From Methanomicrobia archaeon (GTDB lineage Archaea; Methanobacteriota_B; Thermococci; Methanofastidiosales; NM3), in contig JAUVXU010000008.1 of assembly GCA_030603445.1 (NCBI GenBank), positions 18,146 to 82,145 of the forward strand: DNA of 64,000 bases. Direction: 5' to 3'. The translations under genes were made by a program, and so were the position numbers. Below the pieces are notes generated by a model. The model was given only the letters and a program-made list of their open reading frames with translations, ran no database searches and was not told the origin of the DNA. Position 1 is the first letter of the stretch; every line of letters begins with the position of its first letter. Shown in pieces: positions 56,107 through 63,547 of this stretch.

Positions 56107-56792
56107 GAAATATGGAAAAAGAAAACAACGAAGGCCCACGAATACTATATGTAGAAGATAATAGTACAGATGTTTTAATAATGAAAAGATTGCTTGAGGG
56201 CATTTTTCCCCAGGGATACGAACTAACAAATACACCTATTGGGTCAACAGGTATGTCCAAAGTAAAAAACGAATACTATGACTTTGTTATTCTTGACTAT
56301 AAATTGCCTCGTATGACGGGACTAGAAATATTAGAACAAATGAAAAAAGAGAGTATAGATATACCTGTTATTTTTGTTACGGGACAAGGCGATGATGAGA
56401 TAGCTGTCAAAGCACTTAAGATGGGTGCATATGATTACTTAATAAAAGGAAATCTTGATTCAAAGGAATCCAAACTCTCCATTCTAGAATTATGGAACCT
56501 TATTACTTATATGAAAAGGGACACCGGCGCGGACCTTCTATCCAGCCTTACCCAGAAAAGAACAACTTTTGATGTTATCTCCGACATACTGCAAAACTCA
56601 CTTTATGGTATTGGGAAAACGACACTTGTCTTCAAATCGAACATGAACTTTAAACGAATAGAAAAATATTTAGCATTCCTTATAGCAAAAGGATTTCTAC
56701 ATCACGACCCCGATGAACAATACACAACAACAGAAGATGGGAAAAAACTTATAAAAGCGATAATTGAGCTAAAAGCGCTTTTGAATAAATAA
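56103..56792 (+). CDS. Response regulator with C-terminal winged helix
   Basis: A 229-residue protein: receiver domain (residues about 13-130; phosphoacceptor in VILDYKLPRMTG, VTGQGDD and the Lys in DYLIKGN) and a C-terminal archaeal winged helix (residues about 150-225; FDVISDILQNSL, GIGKTTLVFKSNMNFKRIEKYL...). That output is typical of archaeal DNA-binding proteins, so it is likely the transcriptional output of the histidine kinase upstream. Confidence 0.88.
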   Translation: MRNMEKENNEGPRILYVEDNSTDVLIMKRLLEGIFPQGYELTNTPIGSTGMSKVKNEYYDFVILDYKLPRMTGLEILEQMKKESIDIPVIFVTGQGDDEIAVKALKMGAYDYLIKGNLDSKESKLSILELWNLITYMKRDTGADLLSSLTQKRTTFDVISDILQNSLYGIGKTTLVFKSNMNFKRIEKYLAFLIAKGFLHHDPDEQYTTTEDGKKLIKAIIELKALLNK

Positions 56793-56872
56793 AAAATCTG
56801 CTTTTTTCCCTTGACTAAATATCATTCAAAAATAATCATTGCAAACCATATGAAGATACGTAATAAAAAAAG

Positions 56873-57046
56873 TGGTGGGGACGGCGGGATTCGAACCCGA
56901 GTCCACGGGTTTCTCCGATTTCGCACTGTTTTGTGCGCGCTCCATAAATTCTTCATCCGCAAGCTTTTGATATGCGTCTGTAAACCCGTAGTATTAATCT
57001 ATTTATCTCTGGAGCCCATGATGATAGGCCTCTACACTACGTCCCC
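56873..57046 (-). tRNA. tRNA-Trp (CCA) with 98-base intron
   Basis: Minus-strand gene with acceptor GGGGACG/CGTCCCC, discriminator A and encoded CCA (56873-56875). The anticodon loop CTCCAGA holds anticodon CCA. The intron spans 56911-57008, at position 37/38. The boundaries form a textbook bulge-helix-bulge: CTCC pairs with GGAG, flanked by 3-base bulges AGA and AAA, with the next helix GAT/ATC. A hairpin CGCAC/GTGCG lies inside the intron. No clear C/D boxes are visible, unlike the guide-RNA introns of some haloarchaea. Confidence 0.93.
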
Positions 57047-57089
57047 TTGTACAAAAATAAAATATGAACAAAGTTTTTAAGTTTTTCCC

Positions 57090-58040
57090 TCATATGCAAA
57101 GTCTTCCCGGGACTTTAGGAAATGGCGCCGCATCCTCGATTCTTTTGAAACCACATATATAGCGAACTAACCTTTCAATACCTATGCCAAACCCTGCTGA
57201 TGGAACTAAACCCCTAGAAGCCATCTCAAGAAGAATAGAATAATCCTCCACATCTTGTTTCTTTTTGTTTATCCTATCTACAATTCTATCATGAGAGTAC
57301 TCTCTCTCCCCGCCAGATAATGCTTCACCAAATCCTTCAGGATATATTAAATCCATATCTAACAATATGCCTGGTTGTTCTGGATCTTCTTTATCATAGA
57401 ATTCTCTAGCGTCAAGAGGGATATCTATTAACCAGATAGGCTCATCATTATCGATAGATAAAGCGTCCTCAAAATCTGAACCATATTGTGCTTCTGCATC
57501 CAAATAACTAATTTTTTTGAATGGTGCACGAGGTGTTTTCAAATTACGTCCTAGTTCCTTTAGCTCATTTTGCAAATGCTCATTGCAATACTGCATAAGT
57601 CCAACATGCATGCGCTCCATTAAGCCCATGACATCTTCGCGTGTTGCATCTTTTACTTCAAGATCTAATTGGGTAAACTCAAATAGATGTCTTCCACTAT
57701 CTGCTTTTTCCTCGCATTCAAAACGAAGGTTTGGCGAAAAGCAGAATATTTTTGAATTAGCCAATAAAGCTAACTGTTTATGGAATATCATCGACTTTGT
57801 AAGCTGGTATTGATGCCCATAACATGATAGAACCGGATCTAAGGTAGGATGGTTCAAAGGATCTGTTATGGGGGATAAGATAACAGGGGGAATTTCGATA
57901 AAGTTCTCCTCAAACAAAAAATTTCCCAGATATCTTCGTGCGTATGTGTGAACTTTTAAAGCGATGCCCATATTTTTTGAAGAAAGCCTTGTATAATAGT
58001 ATTCAGAGGCTTTTTCTGTAAATTCATTGATTGTTATCAT
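57090..58040 (-). CDS. Archaeal asparagine synthetase A-like (AspRS-derived)
   Basis: A 316-residue class II synthetase catalytic domain without an anticodon-binding domain. The motif 2 region is RFECEEKADSGRHLFEFTQLDLE in the pattern of AspRS/AsnRS, and motif 3 is GFGIGIERLVRYICG. This matches the archaeal asparagine synthetase described from Pyrococcus abyssi, which amidates aspartate directly. An Lrp/AsnC regulator is divergent from it, which supports an amino-acid metabolism role. Confidence 0.85.
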   Translation of the reverse strand: MITINEFTEKASEYYYTRLSSKNMGIALKVHTYARRYLGNFLFEENFIEIPPVILSPITDPLNHPTLDPVLSCYGHQYQLTKSMIFHKQLALLANSKIFCFSPNLRFECEEKADSGRHLFEFTQLDLEVKDATREDVMGLMERMHVGLMQYCNEHLQNELKELGRNLKTPRAPFKKISYLDAEAQYGSDFEDALSIDNDEPIWLIDIPLDAREFYDKEDPEQPGILLDMDLIYPEGFGEALSGGEREYSHDRIVDRINKKKQDVEDYSILLEMASRGLVPSAGFGIGIERLVRYICGFKRIEDAAPFPKVPGRLCI

Positions 58041-58144
58041 AAGGGGCTAAATTATAAATTTCTATTTATATCTTTCGTCTTTTATTATGTCATAGTGTAA
58101 TATAATAGTAAAATTTATATATATGATTACGACAAAATGAAAAT

Positions 58145-58597
58145 ATGGAAACAAAACTATACGACGAAAAGGATTTAAGAATACTTGAAGCGCTAAAAAA
58201 AGATGGCAGGAAACCAACTTCAAAACTTTCTAAGGAACTTGGAATACCAAGAGTGACCATACACCAACGCATAAACAAGATGATTGCAAATGGAATTATA
58301 AAAAAATTCACTGTGCGACCAGACTATACAAAACTCAAAAAACCTGTAACTGCATTCGTACTCATTTCATTTATATCTAATCCCAAAGTAAGCCAAAGAG
58401 AGCTTGCATCAAAAATAGCCTTAATGGGTGGCGTAGAAGAATTATTCATAATATCTGGTGAATGGGACTTAATATTAAAGGTCAGGGCCAAATCTGCAGA
58501 AGATGTAGGGTCATTGATAATAGACAAATTACGAACCTTTGAGGGTGTAGGAAAAGCAACAACCTGTATAAGCTTTAGTGCTGTAAAGGAAGAATAA
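58145..58597 (+). CDS. Lrp/AsnC-family transcriptional regulator
   Basis: A 150-residue regulator: N-terminal HTH (DLRILEALKKDGRKPTSKL, then GIPRVTIHQRINKMIANGII) and a C-terminal RAM/ACT-like ligand domain (residues about 65-145; GVEELFIISGEWDLILKVRA). These proteins form dimers to octamers and usually sense amino acids. It is divergent from the asparagine synthetase gene, with a 104-base shared promoter region, so control of that gene is a natural hypothesis. Confidence 0.9.
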   Translation: METKLYDEKDLRILEALKKDGRKPTSKLSKELGIPRVTIHQRINKMIANGIIKKFTVRPDYTKLKKPVTAFVLISFISNPKVSQRELASKIALMGGVEELFIISGEWDLILKVRAKSAEDVGSLIIDKLRTFEGVGKATTCISFSAVKEE

Positions 58598-58606
58598 CAA
58601 AACAAT

Positions 58607-59626
58607 TTATTTTTCTTTTTCATTTTCTTTTGAATCTTCTGTTTTTATTATTGTGTGATAATATACATTCTTTCCATCTAATATGAAGTATATCTCCTTA
58701 TTTTGATCCAAAATAACTCTTTTCCTATAGTCAATAGCTATGTCCACTAAATCCTTTAGTTCAGGTATGAATATCTCTTTGTCCCACTTCCCTTTAGGAT
58801 ATGTTCCAATGCTAATCCAATCGTGGAATTTTTTATCTTCATCTTTACTTCCTTTGGTGTAGATGAAAAATCCAACGAGAACTATAACACAAGCCACGAT
58901 AACTCCAATAGGGATAAGTAAATCATTGAAAGTTTTCCTTCGTTCAATGATTTGTGACGTGAAATAGCTTTTTGTTGTTGGTGTAGGATTCTGTGAAACA
59001 TCAAATGCATAGTAGTCGTTTCCAAAAACTACGGGTAATTCATATATCTCCCTCCCCTCAAAAGGAGTAGAGGAAATGGAACCCTGGTAATCTACGCTCG
59101 TAATTATAACGCCATTACTTCGTCCAACAGACCTGCCAACGCTATCTGCTATTTCCTCGATTTTATCTCTTATGTCCCATGCATTTAATGTGAATGAGTC
59201 TGACATCTCCCATTTAGTTATATCAAAATGCTCCTTTGAGGAAAGGAAATATTTTTTCTCCCAAAATGGTATTCCATTTTCATTCGTCTCTGATAGTATG
59301 AGTTCTGTCTTAGTTGTGAAGAATATTGTTGCGTCAGATGTTGTGGGTTCAAACTCAAAGATAAATGAGATTGTTGAAATTGGAGATATTGTGTAAAAAT
59401 AACCCGCCATAGAGGAGAGCTGTGTTCCTAAAGGGTAAAGCGGATTGTCCTCCTGAACTGTAGAGTATTGCTCATAACACCCATTGTACGAGAAAGCATA
59501 ATCCAATACATTCTGATGTTCAGTGATGGGTTTAGTGTATTCTAGATAGGTCCACGCAAACGATGCTATTAAAGCAATTATTATAATTACAACAAAAGTC
59601 ACGCCCTTATTATTCATATTATTCAC
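58607..59626 (-). CDS. DUF5305-like membrane protein
   Basis: The 339-residue protein has an N-terminal membrane helix (residues about 8-28), a large external domain (beta-rich, about 30-220), a second membrane helix (near 240-260) and a cytoplasmic tail. This architecture, and its position directly after a SipW-like signal peptidase and DUF1102-like secreted proteins, match DUF5305 proteins that accompany the same partners in haloarchaea. It may help assembly or anchoring of the secreted subunits. The resemblance is by pattern and context. Confidence 0.7.
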   Translation of the reverse strand: MNNMNNKGVTFVVIIIIALIASFAWTYLEYTKPITEHQNVLDYAFSYNGCYEQYSTVQEDNPLYPLGTQLSSMAGYFYTISPISTISFIFEFEPTTSDATIFFTTKTELILSETNENGIPFWEKKYFLSSKEHFDITKWEMSDSFTLNAWDIRDKIEEIADSVGRSVGRSNGVIITSVDYQGSISSTPFEGREIYELPVVFGNDYYAFDVSQNPTPTTKSYFTSQIIERRKTFNDLLIPIGVIVACVIVLVGFFIYTKGSKDEDKKFHDWISIGTYPKGKWDKEIFIPELKDLVDIAIDYRKRVILDQNKEIYFILDGKNVYYHTIIKTEDSKENEKEK

Positions 59627-59654
59627 CTTTAATACATATACATAAATTATGTTA

Positions 59655-60794
59655 TTAAATATTACTTGGTTTATTATGGCCTTTTGAAGGCTTTCTTTCT
59701 ATTAATTTCATTTCATTTCTTAATGTCACGAAAATTGGGATTGATAACACCAAAGCCAATAAATCCATTATAACTATAGGAAGATATTTGCTTTGTTCTC
59801 GTAATGTTGTTGTGGTATTGTACGGGAGTATGCCCATATATACATCCATAGAAATATATTCTTGGTAGTATCCTGAGGTCATCGGTGCTGTTACTTCGTA
59901 CGCCACCCTTCTTGTCTCGCCATTACGTAGTGTAAATGATGTAGTGGAAAGGCTTATAATAGAATCCCTGCCTTGTACAAAAACATGTATGGGCAGAAAA
60001 CCTCTATTCTTTATATCTAAAAACTGTTCAACAGTATCACCCAAATGCACTGCGCGAGTATTTGTAATTCCTTCAGTAGCTATTAGGTCCACTTTGTTAG
60101 ATTGCGACATTGACATCATAGAAACTGTTGTAGCAAATACTATGAAAATAATAAAAAACAAATATATTGCATATTGTGATTTAGCCACATTCTTAACTTC
60201 TCTGTTGTACTTTGATTCCTTCTTTTTCAATGAGAACAAATCTGTAACAATGGCTATAAACGACAACAAGCCAAAGCCGACAATTAGTTGTCCTAATCTA
60301 TCACTACCAGGACTAACACCAATAAACAAAAATAATTTTGTGGCGAGTGAAGAAAGAAAATTTGAAAGAGAAAATATAATCGTTCCAAAGTAGGGAATAG
60401 TCACAATATTGCCATTGAACTGCAACACTTTTCCTACGATCTGTTCACGTTTTACATAAGGTTCAGCATACGTCCCGCCTTGATCTGTGAACGTATTTTT
60501 ATCCCCTTGTGTTATGAAACCTTGGGGCGTCTCGCCAACAATGCGATGCGTGAGAAATTTATATGGGTAATTTTCCGCATTGAATACAACAACATCTCCA
60601 ACAGAGAACGAAGACACAAACTGCGAAGGGACTATAAAGAACCCGTCTCCCTCTTTTAGTTGTGGTTCCATTGATGATGTCTCTACATAAGATATACCAA
60701 CAGGATACTGTAATAAGCCGCTAGCAATTACTGGAAAGAAGAAAAGAAGCAAAAGAACGTAAGCTAAGTCTTGTGCTGTCGAAGCTGCTTTCAT
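59655..60794 (-). CDS. SipW-like signal peptidase I
   Basis: A 379-residue membrane protease. Catalytic Ser41 is in SSMEPQLKEGD and the general base is His83 in LTHRIVGE, the Ser-His arrangement of archaeal and ER-type signal peptidases. Membrane segments lie near residues 12-30, 132-152, 167-187 and 210-230 and a last one near 355-370. The long C-terminal part (about residues 230-350) is an extra external beta domain not found in minimal peptidases. It is encoded next to two likely substrates. Confidence 0.9.
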   Translation of the reverse strand: MKAASTAQDLAYVLLLLFFFPVIASGLLQYPVGISYVETSSMEPQLKEGDGFFIVPSQFVSSFSVGDVVVFNAENYPYKFLTHRIVGETPQGFITQGDKNTFTDQGGTYAEPYVKREQIVGKVLQFNGNIVTIPYFGTIIFSLSNFLSSLATKLFLFIGVSPGSDRLGQLIVGFGLLSFIAIVTDLFSLKKKESKYNREVKNVAKSQYAIYLFFIIFIVFATTVSMMSMSQSNKVDLIATEGITNTRAVHLGDTVEQFLDIKNRGFLPIHVFVQGRDSIISLSTTSFTLRNGETRRVAYEVTAPMTSGYYQEYISMDVYMGILPYNTTTTLREQSKYLPIVIMDLLALVLSIPIFVTLRNEMKLIERKPSKGHNKPSNI

Positions 60795-60806
60795 ATTTGC
60801 ACCCGC

Positions 60807-61733
60807 TTAATAATATTCCCAAATAATTACTTCTTCGTAATTTCCTTTAATCTTTGCGTACCATTTAAGGGTATATACATCTAGATAGATGTATTGATTT
60901 TTATGAGTTGTGTAAAGGGTGTTATCCAAAGCCTTTACTTTAATAGTTCCTGTTTTAGGGGATAATTGAATAGCGGATACTTTTTCTGAACTTGTTAATT
61001 TTATTAGATCATATTTGTATGTGTAGCCGTTTATCGTTTTATTCCATATTTTTGGATCAAGCCCCATGTCTGTATAATTATAATCTCCCCATGTGCGGAT
61101 TTTTACTCCGTTTGAAAGCGCATCATACGCAACTCCCCTTATAAACTCAGCGTTTTCTGGCATAGTATTGTCATTAGGATCATACCCTTCAGGAGATTCG
61201 TATTCTTCTATTAATATTTCAGCAGTTCTTGTAAGTGTTATGAATGGGGTGCCCTCTGCGTTAGAAGCAACGATATCAATGACACTGATAAGTGACTCAT
61301 CGCTAGTGATATCTATTGCATCTATAAAAACATCCACAGTAATAACATTGCCTACAGGTATTGTGATGCCTCCGGTTTCCAGATTGCTCAAGCTAGATGT
61401 GAAAGTTACATTGTCCGGATAATTGCCATCATCAAATATCTTTACAAAAATAGTCTCATTTAAGTCATTCTCTATTTTAAAAATACTTTGTATTTCAACT
61501 TTTTCTCCCTGTGGCACATCAAGAATATGAAGCTCAAATGCACCATTATTATCTGAATCATGAAAATATTCTGGGTTCTCAGTTGTTGGATAAAGAGATA
61601 CAACTCCTGACGTATCATCTACCAATTGTAATGAAACATCGCGCTCAATAGATAATGTAGTATAGGCGCCTGAACTTATGATTATCATTATTAAAGCCAG
61701 CATAGAAAAACCGGCCAATACATATCCTTTCAT
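60807..61733 (-). CDS. Secreted DUF1102-like protein
   Basis: A 308-residue exported protein. Its N-terminus (hydrophobic core then ISSGAYTTLSIERDVSLQLVDD) has the same layout as the neighbouring 158-residue protein, with a SipW-type cleavage site expected near GA-Y. The mature part is beta-rich and reads like a Greek-key sandwich followed by a C-terminal beta domain. It has no membrane anchor. It is a likely substrate of the adjacent peptidase and possibly a cap or adhesin for a fibre. Confidence 0.78.
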   Translation of the reverse strand: MKGYVLAGFSMLALIMIIISSGAYTTLSIERDVSLQLVDDTSGVVSLYPTTENPEYFHDSDNNGAFELHILDVPQGEKVEIQSIFKIENDLNETIFVKIFDDGNYPDNVTFTSSLSNLETGGITIPVGNVITVDVFIDAIDITSDESLISVIDIVASNAEGTPFITLTRTAEILIEEYESPEGYDPNDNTMPENAEFIRGVAYDALSNGVKIRTWGDYNYTDMGLDPKIWNKTINGYTYKYDLIKLTSSEKVSAIQLSPKTGTIKVKALDNTLYTTHKNQYIYLDVYTLKWYAKIKGNYEEVIIWEYY

Positions 61734-61836
61734 ATAATCGACCTTACATTTTCTCTTTTTTCACTTTAATAAATATATGCTACATAATTTATATTATTGC
61801 ATCGAATTGATAAAATTAAAAAGATAATAAAATTGT

Positions 61837-61858
61837 AAAAGGGGGCAATACCCCTTTT
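61837..61858 (-). terminator. Hairpin terminator after the DUF1102 gene
   Basis: AAAAGGGG (61837-61844) and CCCCTTTT (61851-61858) form a perfect 8-base stem with a 6-base loop, just after the stop of the small DUF1102-like gene on the minus strand, followed by T-rich sequence in that direction. A strong terminator fits a highly expressed surface-protein gene. Confidence 0.6.
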
Positions 61859-61865
61859 TACAGTA

Positions 61866-62342
61866 TTATACTGCAGTGGCGTTTATGTTTATGCTTGTAA
61901 GCACGCTGTCTCCCTCGGAGAGGCCTTCTGTATCCATCTTCATTGATACTGACTGCATCTGTCCTGGAGCAAGGGTGAATGATGTAGTGCTTAGGCTAAC
62001 GTTGCTTACAGCAGATTCCCCGTTAAATGGCAGAAGTGTAACAAGCACGTCCTGCGTGCCGTTGTTTGTTATTGTGAATAAATCCTCTATTAGTATTTCT
62101 GCATCGGCGTTGACGCCTTTTGCGACGTTTCCTATATCGATGAAGAACTTGCCGGATTCATCGAATCCTGCATACTTTCCGTTTGGCCCTTCTGCAGGGT
62201 TTATCCCGAGGATAGCTGATGCGTCCCCGACGACGTTAATTGTTGCGCTACGATCCGCCGTAACGGATGTGAAGGCCCCGGTGGACATGACCAGAATGGC
62301 AGCCACAAGGATTCCGAAGAGAGGCAATAGTTTTTTCATCAT
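61866..62342 (-). CDS. DUF1102-like secreted fibre subunit
   Basis: A 158-residue secreted protein with a signal peptide ending in VMSTGAF and a mature start (TSVTADRSATINVVGD) of the DUF1102/camelysin-TasA style seen in haloarchaea. The rest is a single beta sandwich (NVSLSTTSFTLAPGQMQSV). Such subunits polymerise by donor-strand exchange in related fibres; this is an inference here. GGTG precedes the ATG. Its G/C content looks higher than the neighbours', which may reflect high expression or transfer. It is a likely substrate of the SipW-like peptidase. Confidence 0.85.
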   Translation of the reverse strand: MMKKLLPLFGILVAAILVMSTGAFTSVTADRSATINVVGDASAILGINPAEGPNGKYAGFDESGKFFIDIGNVAKGVNADAEILIEDLFTITNNGTQDVLVTLLPFNGESAVSNVSLSTTSFTLAPGQMQSVSMKMDTEGLSEGDSVLTSININATAV

Positions 62343-62383
62343 GATTCATACACCTTTGAAGTGATATGAACTTAGTTGTCCTC

Positions 62384-62495
62384 TTTCCTTTAAAAAGGAA
62401 ACGAACTTAAGGTAAGGAACAGTGTTCTTTTTTAACAAATCCCCCTTTAGGGGATTTGTATTGTTATAAGCAGAATTCAAGCCTAATTCTTGCTT
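62384..62495. promoter_or_regulatory. Cluster of four dyad symmetries between DUF1102 gene and cas1
   Basis: Four inverted repeats lie within about 110 bases: TTTCCTTTAAAAAGGAAA (62384-62401, perfect), GAAC/GTTC around AGT (62417-62427), ACAAATCCCC/GGGGATTTGT (62435-62459, 10-base stem, 5-base loop) and AAGCAGAATT/AATTCTTGCTT (62468-62495, one bulge). The first overlaps the probable TATA box of the DUF1102 gene on the minus strand. Such density is not seen elsewhere in the window. Confidence 0.55.
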
Positions 62496-62542
62496 CTTTT
62501 ATTAATTTCATAATAACATGTCCAAAATTCATATACTATCAT

Positions 62543-63547
62543 ATGCCTCAAGCAAAAAAGAGAATAATCCTATGTGTTGGATACGGCAACTACCTGGGAG
62601 TAAATAAGAAGGAAGGAAGCTTCGTACTGCAAAAGGAATATAAGATCGTTGACAAGGTGCCTTTCCACCTCTGCTCGATTGCCTACGTCTCGGATGGGAA
62701 CAGCATCTCGTCTGATGCCCTGTTCTATGCAGGGGTGTATGGGATTGATGTTGTCCTTATGTCCCAGACTGGACGGCTCATCTCCATGATGAGGCCGTTG
62801 AACACGGACTTTGATGCAGATGTGCGAATAGCCCAGTATGATGCGTACACCAAGGCTAAGGGTGTCAGGATAGCTAAAGATATATTGCTGGCCAAGGTGC
62901 AGACGCAGATTGAGTTTTTAGAGAAACACAAGCTGGATTCCTCCAAGATTTATCCCCATATCGGTAGGATAAGGGGAATCAGGGCCAGGAATCTGGATGA
63001 TGCTAGGATTATGCTTGTGATGATGGAGGCAAACTGCACCAAGGTATATTTCCATGAATACGCCTCCCTGTTTGGATTTGAAAAGATGCCGAGCAGGAAA
63101 AAAGCGAACAAGCACGGTGCAAAGGACATATTCAACAATGTGCTCAATCTAAGCTACGAGGTCTTGAGGGCTGAATGTTTCAGGGCTTGTTACAACGCCC
63201 ACCTGGATCCCTATCTGGGATACTTGCATTCCACAAAACATGGCAAGCCTGCCCTGGTGTGCGATCTGCAGGAGTTCTTCAGGGTCGAGATAAACGGGTT
63301 CCTCTACAGGAAGAGGAAGCTGATAGATTACCAAAGGATAGAGGACGTCTCTGGAAGAAAGTTCCTCCACTGCGATGAGGCTCTGAAGCTTATCACCATG
63401 CTCAATGAGTTTCTTGACTCAAAGAGGAAGACAAGGATTAAGTTCGGCACGTCCCCACAGTACACAAGAAGAAGCATCATAAAGTTCCAGGCTAGGATGA
63501 TTGCAGGCTACTTGAAAGGGGAGAGGAAGAGCATTATTTCAATTTAA
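62543..63547 (+). CDS. cas1: Cas1 integrase, orphan
   Basis: A 334-residue Cas1. The N-terminal beta domain (DALFYAGVYGIDVVLMSQTGRL) is followed by the helical domain with all three catalytic residues: Glu162 in MMEANC, His229 in GYLHSTKHG and Asp241 in VCDLQEFFR. It should integrate short DNA as a new spacer (or mediate related DNA integration). No cas2, cas4, effector gene or repeat array is visible on either side within the window, and it has no extra HTH domain of the kind in casposases. Start at 62543 by homology; G/C content and codon use look unlike the neighbours. Confidence 0.9.
   Translation: MPQAKKRIILCVGYGNYLGVNKKEGSFVLQKEYKIVDKVPFHLCSIAYVSDGNSISSDALFYAGVYGIDVVLMSQTGRLISMMRPLNTDFDADVRIAQYDAYTKAKGVRIAKDILLAKVQTQIEFLEKHKLDSSKIYPHIGRIRGIRARNLDDARIMLVMMEANCTKVYFHEYASLFGFEKMPSRKKANKHGAKDIFNNVLNLSYEVLRAECFRACYNAHLDPYLGYLHSTKHGKPALVCDLQEFFRVEINGFLYRKRKLIDYQRIEDVSGRKFLHCDEALKLITMLNEFLDSKRKTRIKFGTSPQYTRRSIIKFQARMIAGYLKGERKSIISI

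Noticed and set aside
62384-63547. Casposon
   Set aside because: Cas1 lacks the C-terminal HTH of casposases, no PolB or HNH gene is present on the left side, and no matching terminal inverted repeat pair was found.
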